Shown in pieces: positions 27,109-38,709 of a stretch of 64,000 nucleotides of DNA. Under the pieces are notes generated by a model. The model made no database searches and had not been told where the DNA came from. It was given only the letters and a program-made list of their open reading frames with translations. The translations under genes and the position numbers were made by a program. This DNA is from Morella rubra (lineage: Eukaryota; Streptophyta; Magnoliopsida; Fagales; Myricaceae). Within the stretch, counting starts at the first letter, position 1; each line of letters begins with the position of its first letter. The stretch spans positions 4,462,083 through 4,526,082 of the forward strand of contig CM025850.1 in the NCBI GenBank assembly GCA_003952965.2, in the 5' to 3' direction.

Positions 27109-30100
27109 ATGACTGTCGCGGCGAGGAAAACTTGGATGGCTTTTCTCAGGAAGCTCATAGCTTTGACTTTGGTATTAGCAGTTCTCGAGAATCATGAAGT
27201 GGGTGCAAGGTTTGTGGTGGAGAAGAGTAGTATTACTGTTCTATCGCCGGCGAGTCTGAGTTCAAAGTACGACGGGGCCATAGCCAACTTTGGAATACCA
27301 GATTACGGAGGCTACATGGTTGGCTCTGTGGTGTATCCTGAGAAAGGTTCTAACGGGTGCGAGGCCTTCGAGGGTGATAAGCCTTTCAAGTCTGATTTCT
27401 CTCGTCCAACTTTTCTTCTCCTTGACCGAGGAGGTATGCAAATCTAATTTGCAATTTCTTTCTCCATCTAAATTTTTGAGTTTGACTTTTGCTGTGGGGG
27501 TGAAAAATTTCTGTAATTTATCATTTCTGTTAAGATTTTGATCGATGATTCATGGAATGAAGCTTTTGCGCCAAAACAATACTTGCTTGACTTAGCCAAA
27601 TATTGATTCTTACAAAATTTCTTCTGAATACATTCACTTTATTTCAATCTTAATGGGAAGAATTTAGATCGTCTAATCTTAGTTTTTTGGTAAGAATTTG
27701 TTTGATGGCTCATGCAATAAGGTCTTTCCAATTTTTATTTATTGCTAATCTTTGTTAGGTGTTTTGAATTGCTTTCATAAGCATGAAATTCAAAAAGATG
27801 TTACCTTTAGTTGAGATTGTTTGGATTTAGTAAGAGTACTACTGGGTGAGATCCTAGGACTATAACGAGGGGTCATCTTCAATATGGTGGATTTGGACTT
27901 CGAATATGTTTTGCTACGGTTCTTTCCCCTGTTTTCCCATACTAATCTTTTTTGGATCTCTAGATCGTGCCTAATCTACACAAGATGAGGAAAATCAAGT
28001 TAGCAACATCCTGTTCCTTTGCTACTATTGGTTATATTTATCATCCTCATAATTACTCAATCAATCTAAACTAGATAAGGGATTGCTGTCTTTTGTCATT
28101 CACATATGTTTTATTTGTCTATCCATTCCTTTATCACTTTCACTTTAGGCAAAAGATATCTTCCATCTCTATTCCATACTTTAGTTCACAGTGAATTTCT
28201 ACCATAAGTTATCTTGCAGAGAAAAAGAATGGTAATATGTAGCAAACCCTTAAAATTGTTTAATTTCATTACTCACTGGACATAATATGTAATAATCCTT
28301 TCAGTTATTAGATGTTTTAAATCCAGTTTTCCAGATTTGGATTTGTGAGAGTTAATAACTAACATCTTGGAGAGTCTCTTGTGTGAGATCTTAAGACAAC
28401 ATATTGAAAAGCCGCTTCAACCTTAGAGCTTAATTGAAATTGGGCCTGACTGTCGTAAATTAATCCCAGACTAGGTCACTACCATTTAACGTGGAGCTCA
28501 ATGACATTATCAATCAAACTACCTTTAAATACTCCTGTACATTGAAAACATTCCCATACACCTCCTCTTTCTCTCCATCACTAAAATAGATCGAAATACA
28601 GATTGCCCACTCCCTTTCAAATTTACCCCTGTATCCTGCACTTGCCGAGGATCCTACTCACACATGAATATTCCAATGGACAAAGACTTGAAAACATACT
28701 TTTGAATGATACTTATATGATTTCTTCAGTTTTGAATGACTTATGTTGATAAACCATGTCTGTGAATTATATATAGCTTTTATTTTCCATTGAAATTGCA
28801 GATTGCTACTTTGCCTTGAAAGCATGGAATGGACAACAGGCTGGAGCTGCAGCTGTTTTAGTGGCTGATAGTGTTAATGAGCCTCTGATTACTATGGATT
28901 CTCCAGAGGAGAGTACTGACTCAGATGGCTATGTAGAGAAGATTGGAATTCCATCTGCTTTAATAGAGAAGTCTTTTGGTGATAGCTTGAAGCAAGCTTT
29001 GAAAAAAGGCGAAGATGTTTCTGTAAGAATAGACTGGACAGAGTCTGTGCCCCACCCTGATGAGAGGGTTGAGTATGAATTTTGGACAAACAGTAATGAT
29101 GAATGTGGGATTCGCTGTGATGAGCAGATGAATTTTGTGCAGAGTTTCAAGGGTCATGCTCAGATTCTTGAGAAGGGGGGTTACACCCTGTTCACACCCC
29201 ACTATATAACATGGTACTGCCCGCAGGCTTTCATCCTTAGCAGTCAGTGCAAATCTCAATGCATTAACCATGGAAGATACTGTGCACCGGATCCAGAGCA
29301 GGATTTTGGAATGGGGTATCAAGGGAAGGATGTGGTGTTTGAAAACTTGAGGCAGCTCTGTGTCCATAGAGTTGCCAATGAGAGCAACCGGTCATGGGTT
29401 TGGTGGGATTACGTGACTGATTTCCATATTAGATGTTCCATGAAGGAGAAGAAATATAGCAAAGAATGTGCAGAGGATGTCCTGAAATCACTTGGTAAGT
29501 ACCAATCTATGGTGTTTCTCTGTGTAGTTTGTATTCAAATTGGGTTTCTAATAGCTTTAATCGGATTGACTCAGATCTTCCAATTGAGAAGATTAGAAAA
29601 TGCATTGGTGAGCCTGAAGCTGATGTGGAGAATCAAGTTCTAAAAACTGAGCAAGAACTCCAGGTCATGCTTGTTATTTCTTTTCCATTTTCCCTCTTTT
29701 CACAAACCTTCATGTAAAAGAGTACGCTGATACTTTTCAATGTCATATTAATGTTCTTTAACATGAAACATACACGTTAAGGGCTGCATGTGGCCTAATT
29801 GGATTTATATCCCTAATTTTTCGCAGCATATGTTTCTGATTAGTGTTACTCAATTTCTGTTAATTAGGTTGGCCAAGGTTCTCGTGGTGATGTTACCATC
29901 TTACCAACGTTGGTCATTAATAATGTCCAGTATCGAGGTTTGTCACAGATAAAATTTTTCCTAAGTATTTCTTTCTTCCAACTAATTTGATTTTGCTGTG
30001 GTTTACATATCATGGTTGCTTTTCTCGCTTTAGTGTTCCTTTTCTTTTGTTTTGGGCTTATTTTTGTCCTGTTTATTTCTTCAATTTTTTTTAATATATT

Positions 30101-32714
30101 GCTGCATTTATTGTCCGATTTCATGGATGCTAAAATCTGACTTCACATTCCTTGAAGGGAAATTGGAGAGAACCTCTGTGCTGAAGGCCATATGTTCTGG
30201 ATTTAAGGAGACCAGTGATCCTTTAATTTGTTTAAGTGGAGGTTGATGTGCTTATTGATTGTTTCCATTATGTAATGACAACTGTTGTTGTGAACTTCAG
30301 ACAAATGTGCTGATAACTTCTCTTTTCCTTCTTGTCATTTAACCAGATATTGAGACAAATGAGTGTGCTGAAAACAATGGTGGCTGCTGGCAAGACTTAA
30401 AATCTAATATAACTGCTTGCAAGGTATAAAGACAAAATTCCAGAATACTATTTCAGACTGATGCACCTTATGAAAATTTCTCTCCATGAATAATTGATAC
30501 TTTTCTCTCTGTTAATTATCTATTCTCTAGTAACAAAAGTCTGAATTTGGACAGGACACTTTTAGAGGAAGAGTTTGTGAGTGCCCTGTTATAAAAGGTG
30601 TTGAGTATAGAGGAGACGGTTACACATCTTGTGAAGGTGCGTTGTTCCTATTCTTTTGATCAATTACCCCTTGTCCATCAATTTTTAGGTGTGTAAGCAT
30701 GGTTGTCTCATCCCCACTGACGGAGAGGAGGTCTTCTTATTGTTTGAGGGCATAAGAGATGTTTTATGTTTGGATGATCTTTGCAATTTTCTCAATGAGA
30801 CCAGAATGGAATTTTGTGGCCAACACATTCCAGCAATAGAGTGCTATTTTGGTGATGAAGTTGCCATTCAAATTCTGTCTAAATAGGAAGGACTTTATCC
30901 CCATCTCTTGCTACTTACTTTTACTCCTCCACTGACAGCTTTTGGGCCTGCAAGATGCTCAATAAATAACGGAGGTTGCTGGTCAGAAAGTAGAAATGGA
31001 TTAACTTTCTCTGTTGCTCAGTTTGGTGATTTCTATCCTAATCTTGTTCATTTACAAATTGTATTTTGCTTCTTCAGTTCTTTATACACTACAAGTTTCG
31101 TCATTTTTTCTTAGCACTTCTATTGTAATGCAACTCAAGACTTTCCCTTTTTCTGCTACCTTAACAAATTTCTTCCTTAATAAATTAGGAGTCCGAGGTA
31201 TCTGGCTGTAAATGCCCAACAGGCTTTCGTGGGGATGGTCAGAAATGTGAAGGTGATCCTGTACCCCAGTGTGATTATTTGATACAGAATTCACGTATAG
31301 GCTCTGTTTGTTCAAATTTTATAATGTCTTTTTGGGAACTATTGCCCTAACATCCATTACCTTCGATCCTATTGGTTGTGCACCAGATATCAATGAATGC
31401 AAGGAACGTCTTGCTTGTCAGTGTGATGGTTGCAGCTGTAAAGACACTTGGGGTAGTTACGAATGCAAATGTAAGGGGGACCTTCTATATATAAAGGAGC
31501 ACGATGCTTGTATAGGTAAGAAAGAATATTCAAGCCATACAACTAAATTACTGTCATCTGCCAAAAAAGAAGAATAAGGCTTCCATCTGCAGCCAAATAT
31601 AATATACTTCTAATATTAGTTTCTTCTATCCTTTTATGGGTACTCTTTAATTCGTATAAATATGGAGTGAGGGCCTTTACTCAATCGTTGGGAGTCGTGG
31701 GGCTTCTTAAACCAAAGTACTTGGTTGTGTGCCAGTCTGCCCTCTCAAAAACAAAGGGGCGACCAACCTGGACTTTCTAGAGGGCATCAGAGATGGCAAA
31801 ATTGAGAATTCTACAGACAAAAACTAGTTTTCGTTTTGATTTTTGGGGTTCTCTGTCAAGAAATTCAAAGGGAGCATAAAGCATAAAGCATTTGAATGCA
31901 ACAAGTTGGAGCTTGGAGGAGGTGACCACTATATGTCTTCCCTGATTTCAGGTTGAAAGTATTGGGAGCATTTGGAGATCACAATGGATAGAAACACATC
32001 CAATTTCGTTTTTAGCATGCTTGCAAGTTCATTTATTTCCAATAGCATTTTAGAGCTGGTTTAGTTTTTACACGATTATACTCTTAAGTTAGGCAGCAAA
32101 TTCATTATTTTTCTACAAGGCTAGTTTCTGTGATTTTAAGTCAGAAGCAGTTTTGGGAAATACCAGTTAAATTTCTGTAGTGCCCCCCACAACACACACA
32201 CACACAAATTACCATTCAGGACTCTCCATTTCTGGGCTACTGAAACTAGTTTTATCAGATAACCCCTGCTTAATAGCTTCCCAGAGTTCTCAATATGTCA
32301 TTATTGTCCTCCCTCTCTCGATGAACCAGTTGAAATTAAGGAATGCTGCTGTGAACAACCAATTGAAGATCATAGTTCTGATTCTTGTTCTTTTGCTGGC
32401 AGAAAGAAGTGGATCAAAATTCAGTTGGTTTGTCGCATTCTTGGTCCTAGCAGCCGTGGCGGCAGCTGGTGTTGCTGGTTATATATTCTACAAATACAGG
32501 CTCCGGGTAATATATAAAAGGCTTTCGGCCCATATTTTTTAACTGATATCTTGAATTATCTCTATTTACTGGCTAAAACTTATTTTCCCATTTTTTGTAG
32601 TCTTACATGGACTCAGAGATCATGGCAATCATGTCACAGTACATGCCACTCGATAGCCAACATAATAATCAAGTTCAAACTGACGCCGAACCTCTACGAC
32701 AAAGCGCAGTATGA
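27109..32714 (+). CDS. Vacuolar sorting receptor (VSR/BP-80 family), twelve exons
   Basis: This is a type I membrane receptor that carries soluble cargo to the vacuole or pre-vacuole. Exons: 27109-27433, 28802-29494, 29575-29663, 29868-29937, 30158-30241, 30347-30423, 30555-30636, 30939-31020, 31189-31252, 31387-31515, 32403-32506 and 32601-32714, about 637 residues. Visible features are a signal peptide ([22 protein letters not shown]), RFVVEKSSI at the mature start, a protease-associated domain ([20 protein letters not shown]), the family stretch [20 protein letters not shown], three EGF-like repeats (NNGGCW twice, then a calcium-binding type DINEC), a membrane span ([21 protein letters not shown]) and a cytosolic tail with the YMPL sorting motif. 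ATG 27109 is used because it opens the signal peptide. Exon 8 is one base short: the codons expected to read S-A-C-S at 31010-31020 lack one base, so the frame breaks unless this is a sequence error or a donor at 31013 is used (in frame, but loses a conserved Cys). Confidence 0.93.
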
Positions 32715-32800
32715 GGTAATTGTGTCTTAAACTTTGTGAGCAAATTTTGCTTCCTCTGTGCTGGTATGTTTTCATTATTGTCTGCTGCTGCTATCTGCAG

Positions 32801-32953
32801 GAAATGGGATCTAAAGGAGACAGTGCTTCAGTAAAAGCATCCATGCAAGAGGACCATGCTAATGCTAGCCGTGAATATGCAGATCCATTTGACAGCCCTG
32901 CGCCACACAAAGTCCAGGTCCAGTCCTTCATATGCAATATGACTTCAGGATGA
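32801..32953 (+). other. Exon-like reading frame downstream of the VSR stop
   Basis: After the VSR stop (32712-32714) there is a donor-like GAG/GTAATT and, 85 bp on, an acceptor CTGCAG followed by about 50 open codons rich in Asp, Ser and Ala (SREYADPFDSPAPHKVQVQ) up to a TGA. It could be a 3' UTR exon, an alternative C-terminus or a relic of another gene. I do not recognise it. Confidence 0.35.
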
Positions 32954-34397
32954 CTTTATGGTCTATTTATGTAGGAAAAGGTTATTTACAGTACACCTTT
33001 CTTCTATGTGCAAAGACACAATTATTGGCATGTAAATGGAGTTTGAGGAGAGACTAGAATTGATATAATGAAAAATACAGAGAAATAAGGGAAAAGGAAA
33101 AGAAGCTCAGGAAGAAAATAAAAGGAAAATGAAAAGAAAAACTAGAATTTGGAAGATAAGATTTGGCTCGTCTTCCTTCCATTTCCAGTGGTGGAACCAA
33201 GAATTCATATTTGAAGGGGTCGAACTACTGTTATGACAAAGTAACAATTTTTCATTCTCTTCCATAAGGTATATGCTTGCTATATATTGAAATATGGAAG
33301 TATAGGAAATAAAGTGGGAGATGAAAAAGATACTACAACATCTCATCTACCCAAGAATTTGCTGTGGGCAGGCAGCTATGGCACCAAAATATCAGGAGTC
33401 ACACATAATAATAACCTTTGTTCTCAACTAAAAACCTGGCTAATTCCTTCAGTGTCGTACTCTGGGAAGATAAAAAAGCGAAAAAGGAAGAGTTAAAGGT
33501 CGTCAATGAACAGGCTTTGGCTCAAGATAGGAAGATCTCACCCCCTCAGCTTTTTCTGCTAGATTTGGTTATTAAGGAATTAGATTTGTTTTCTGTTCTT
33601 TTATCTGTGGGAGTAAAAGCTTAATAAGTCTACTGGTTCCTTCTTACATAGAACTCTGTCACTCTCTAAGCAATCGCAAGGAGAAAGTTCTTGTTATTTC
33701 CTCATCCTGTGAGATCACCAGAACTCTCATACTCCCAGATAGTTCTTGGATATTTCTTCCGCCTCGACGAGAGACAGGATACAGGACAAGTACTGCATCC
33801 TCAAATAATGCTACTCTTGAAAGACATTTCTCAAAATTATATGTCGTTTGGATTCCTATTTCTAAGGCCAACAAGCCTTGGCTCAGTTGAAACCTCCTTC
33901 CACTGACGTCCTCTGTACCTGGGTGGTATGTGGGTGTTGAAGTCCCCACGGGTCAGAGTTTGATCGTTGGTTGAGGGAGAAGAAGAGTTGAAACCTCCTT
34001 CCCTTTGGAAGGCTCATGTCTTAGAGCCCAATCCCACATCTACCAGCCCTGGCTACCTGCCAACCAAATTACCCAGGGAAAGAAGAAGAAAAAAAATTTA
34101 TGGGGATCTAAAATTAATATCATAAATTTTTTTTTTTCCTGATTGACATTGACAGATATGTTTAGCACACCAGAAAAGAAATGAGTTAAATCTCTTCGAG
34201 GGGCACTTCCAAATTTAGTTCTCATTGTACTCATAAAGCTAAACGATACTCGAGTTTACTGTGAACAAAAAAGGAAGAAAATTATGGGAAAAAGGAAAAA
34301 ACATATTTAAAAATCCAAAACAGAGACGGCTCAGATTTCAGAAGAGAACAATATGAAGCAATGTAGCGAGGGAAACAGCCACGCAGCATGAAACAGA
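32954..34397. other. Intergenic region with a possible hAT end
   Basis: No gene is seen. At 33188-33228 the sequence CAGTGGTGGAACCAAGAATT...GGGGTCGAAC resembles the right end of the hAT element at 18276 (CAGTGGCGAACC...GGGTCGACC when inverted). No partner end was found. Confidence 0.4.
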
Positions 34398-35150
34398 ATG
34401 AGATCCCTCAAACCCAAACGGCTTCATTCTCTCGCTTGTCCCTCAAAGTCCTCTATCTTCGTCGTCTTCCAACCTTCCGCTGCACGGCTGTCTTCGTCTT
34501 CTTCCAGTGAAGAAGCTACTTCATCCATTGCAAGTCTTACCCAAGAAGAGCTCACGAAGATCAACCTCCTCCTCCCGCGTCTCTGCCTGTCAAACCACCT
34601 TCCCAAAGCAATCCACCTTATTACCACAACCCTCCTCACAAATCCACTTCCCAAATCCATTTCTCTTTCCATTCTCGTTGACTCCCTTGCTTCCCAGCCC
34701 GACATGACCCTCCCCATGTCCCTCCTCAACCGCCTCAAGCACAGCCCAGGGGCGCACACTTACCTCACACCTATCAACACTATGCTCGTTGCTTCATATT
34801 TCAGGAAGCACAAGCCCATGGAGGCCTTGAAAGTGTTCAACTGGATGGTGAGGCCGGACTCGCCGTGCGTGCTTGATGAGAAGGTCTGTGGGATTCTCGT
34901 TTGTGGCTTTTGTAGGAATGGGATGGTTCTTGAGGCCTTGAAGGTTTTGAGGTCGATGGTGGCTGTGAATTTGGTGCCGGGGAGGGTGTTGAGAAAGTGG
35001 GTTTATAGGGGCTTGTTGAGAGAGGCAAGGATTAAGGAAGCAGTGGAGTTGAATGAGGCTTTGGTTTGGGTTGAGGATGGTAGTGGTGATGAGACTGTGA
35101 AGAAAGTTGTGGAATTGTTCGAACAGATGATTGCCGTTTGGACAGACTAA
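34398..35150 (+). CDS. Pentatricopeptide repeat (PPR)-like protein, intronless
   Basis: A single open frame of 250 residues runs from ATG 34398 to TAA. The N-terminal ~40 residues are basic and Ser-rich (MRSLKPKRLHSLACPSKSS), typical of a mitochondrial or plastid targeting peptide. The C-terminal half has helical-pair repeats of PPR type: TYLTPINTMLVASYFRKHKP followed by MEALKVFNWMV, then KVCGILVCGFCRNGMVLEALK with a second repeat, and a degenerate third. It is short for a PPR protein (usually 400 or more residues), but small PPR-like proteins of this kind exist in plants. RNA binding in an organelle is inferred from the family. Plant PPR genes are often intronless, which fits. No frameshift is visible. 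Confidence 0.8.
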   Translation: MRSLKPKRLHSLACPSKSSIFVVFQPSAARLSSSSSSEEATSSIASLTQEELTKINLLLPRLCLSNHLPKAIHLITTTLLTNPLPKSISLSILVDSLASQPDMTLPMSLLNRLKHSPGAHTYLTPINTMLVASYFRKHKPMEALKVFNWMVRPDSPCVLDEKVCGILVCGFCRNGMVLEALKVLRSMVAVNLVPGRVLRKWVYRGLLREARIKEAVELNEALVWVEDGSGDETVKKVVELFEQMIAVWTD

Positions 35151-37440
35151 AACAGGTATGCTATTGAATAATGAGACGTGATTTCGAGATGAAGTGCCAG
35201 AATTTTGAATTTTACTTCGTTTTTTTCAATTGACGGTTTAGGACAAATTTTTCCTATATGTATAGAGTTTGAGGTACATCCAATCGGACTGAATTCTTTT
35301 CTTGAACAAAGATAACAGCTGGCCATATTCTCTCTACATTGGCACTCATTACTTATCTATGAAACTTCTTCAGCACTTCTACAGGGTGAGAGGAAAGAAA
35401 ACTACTCGAACTTTGTTTCAGAAATTGTCATGTTTAAAATGTAACAACTGGTGTTTGATGTTTGAACAAGCTTTACTTTTTTTCCTGTTTGCTTCGTCGT
35501 TGATTTTGGCCTTGCTGCCTTTGGTATCTATTTCTCGCGATTGACATTGTTTAGCATTATGTTGAACCTTTCTTTCTTTCAAAGCCATAGACCTTGTTCA
35601 TCTGTGCAATCTTAATCCTGGAATAGAAAATAAAAGAGAAGTCCGTGTTATATTTGTCCTGTGTAGCCCTCATGGTGTAGCAATTTTAGTTTCCTATTTA
35701 GTACGTTCATGTAGTTGTTTAGAAGTTAAAGGAATTACATATGAAAAAAGGGGATATTTGGAAGACCCTCATTAAAAGCCTTCTGTTAAACAGGAGCAAC
35801 CGAATGGGAAAAGTAAAAGAGTGTTCTAAAAATATATGGGTCTTTGCCATATTATAATTGTTGCACAACCTATGCTTCTTTTGGTAGAAAGTAGTATGCC
35901 TGGCTTCTGAAGCAGTTTGATTGGTCAATGGTCATTGCCCAGTGTTGGCTCTGCCAAGTAGGCCCTAGAAGAGGAGATTCCAATGTCATCCTAATCTTCA
36001 GTATTTCTGTGTGGTTTGAGCAATATATGCTTCTTGATATTCTTGAAGGAAACTGGTGATTGTTCTTTGACTTTAGAGGCAACTTTGGTCGACAACATGC
36101 AGTCAATTAGAATGTGGCTGGAAGTTGGCGATTCCAATGAAGGGGTCAGAGAGAGAGAGAGACTCTGTAGATGTGCCATTAGCTGCAATCTGGATCAGAA
36201 TATGGGAAATACCTAGGGGTAACCAATTAGGTACTCTACTCTCAGGTTGTAATGGGATAAAACAGAGAAGTTGGAACCCTCCTCTAGACAGATTATCTGA
36301 TAATGCTTGATAGGTCACCATGTGCCAGTTTCCCTATTGTTTTGTGGTCCATGGTCCTTAAGAAAGTCAGGTGGTAAAATTTGCATTTACATCCTTCTTG
36401 TCACTTGTAAACAAATTACCACTGTTTTTATCAAATGTGAGTAGGAGAAAATAGATGTGGATTTCTTCTGTTTTTCAGTTATTTTTTTTCTTTCTCCATG
36501 TCTTATCCTCTCCTGCATACCGCTATTATACATTGCGACTTATTAAGAGAATATATGTGTGCATTTTGCCGGTAGATTGATCAGGCATGCTCCAAATTGC
36601 TTGATAGCCTTTCACCTTTTTTTTTTTGGGTAAGTAAACATCCTTTCACTTAGACTCTACTGTATTTCCATTCTCTTAACTAAGTTGTATTAATAACTCT
36701 AGGTTATTTGCTATAAGAGATCTCTATGAAGGATTAAGAAATGGAATTACATGGAGGTCAATGTCTCCCCAAACGATCAGATCAGATAGAGTCTTCCTGA
36801 ACAATTGCAGTAGTGTCGCTCATACTTGGTCACGATTGCAACTTGTATCAGTATTATTTGTAAAAATCTGTTTTCTAGGTTTGCTTTATCAAATGGTGAC
36901 TACTTTTGACAGTGTTCCACTGCATCTCATGCATAAGGGACTACTGGTGTCAACGAGATCACTTTCACAGAAGCTTCATTCCCTAGAATGGTGAAATGCA
37001 AGCTAGGACAGAGTGAGAACTGGAGGAATTTTTGAGCTTCTCATGCTTTTACAAAGGTTCATGTGGTCGTATTTTCCACAGGTTTTTGAAAATATATCAT
37101 TTCAGTTTATTATGCTCTTTCCAGGATGTGGTTAAATTAACAATCGAAAATATTTGAAAGCAATAGAACAAAATGTTTGTCACTGTACCTTTAGAAGAGC
37201 CTTCATTTATTCAGTGGGAGCTATTTTCAAAATGGCGGGTTACCAAACACAGATGCATTTAAGCAATTTGATTGTTCTTTTACAGTAACAAGAAGAAGAA
37301 TAGAAATAAAAGCAAAACTGAATGGCTGGATGACTCATTGTGTGTAAATATTGCATTTGAGTGTTCATCTGTGTTTGATTTGGGAAAACATGTTTGCTTA
37401 TATTTTGCTTCCTATTCGAACAACATACCTTCGTAGCTAC
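35151..37440. other. Intergenic region, nothing recognised
   Basis: There is a 3' flank of the PPR-like gene, a short (GA)n tract near 36149-36162 and no convincing gene, RNA or transposon ends. The left border of the duplicated NLR unit is at about 37441. Confidence 0.5.
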
Positions 37441-38709
37441 AGGAATATGCTTCATTATGTAGTATTTTAGGTGTTAGAACTTCAACATTGGATAGAGTTG
37501 CTTTTGTCTTTTGGTAAGTGGTACAATTACTTATGCATTGGAAATGTGTTGGTCGCTATGCACAAAGTCAATATAAATTGGTTTCAGATTAATTAGTAAC
37601 TAACTTCCAATCGTTAGAATAGGATTTCAACATACAAAGTTGGCTTTATGGTAAAATAAACGAAGTTTAGCTTGTTTCCTGGTACCAATTATCACTCATG
37701 CATGAGATTAACTTGATACAATCCACTAGATATATGGATTAAGAAGAGATCTTAGGTTATCAGATGTCACAAGGTTGACATCTTATTCTAGGAAATGAAG
37801 AAATCCTGTTTATTTTGAAAAGTACAAATAAAAACAGTGGAGAAGTCTGTTGCACACAAGAAATACTATATATACAGATAAATGAACAAAAAAAGGAATC
37901 AGACAGAATGAGACGATGTCGAATGCACGAAGATGGAGACAATCATATATCTATCTTGCTAATCGAGGTTCCACGTCATCAGGTGTGACAATGTTGATAA
38001 TCAAGCTTCAGTGATTGGATTTGTTGTCGAATAAATGCTTAGTTGTTTCCAAAACGGTTCGAGAAGCCATGATCAGCAACCTGTGGCAGCTATCACTCCA
38101 CCGAGGCTTTCAGGATCATCATCTGACGCCAGCGATAGCTAAGAATCCATTGCAGTTTGCATCACTCTGTCAGTTTCCTTTACCTGCATTTTAGGATAGT
38201 TAAAATCAGTGTGCATAAACAATGGCATAAGATGCTGAACAGTATTTACATAGAGTTATTTCTCAGAGGGATCAGGACACTGTTAAGAGAGGAAAGCCCT
38301 ATTTTTCCCTTTAAATTGCCTCAGGAAGCACCTCACCATGTTAGCCATCCCTTTTTAGCCATTGAAGACACGTAGGTAGAGAACAAATTATCCTCAAACC
38401 TTATATATTTCCCGAGTCAAGGACACATGCGTTTCATGTAGACAAGGCTCCTAAAGGGTAAGTTCTCTATCCACTGTCCGGTTAAGAGAAGAAGAAGAAA
38501 ACAAAAAACAAAAAAGGAAGTTGCACAGTTAACAGTTTGAATATAGTAAAATTTCCCCCGACTTTAGCTTAGGTTTAAAATTTTGACCTGCTAATGCAAG
38601 CAACAAGATCAGGTAAGTCAGCTACATCCTCTGAACAATTTCATCATTATATATCAAGGGGGAAAAATCGAGAACGTTTTTCATTGACAATGCTTTGGAT
38701 TGAAGTCGT

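Noticed and set aside
34424..34759. 111-codon minus-strand ORF inside the PPR-like gene
   Set aside because: It is antisense to a better-supported coding frame with a targeting peptide and repeats.
36103..36321. Short ORFs on both strands around a (GA)n tract
   Set aside because: They overlap on both strands, lack homology and depend on simple repeat sequence.
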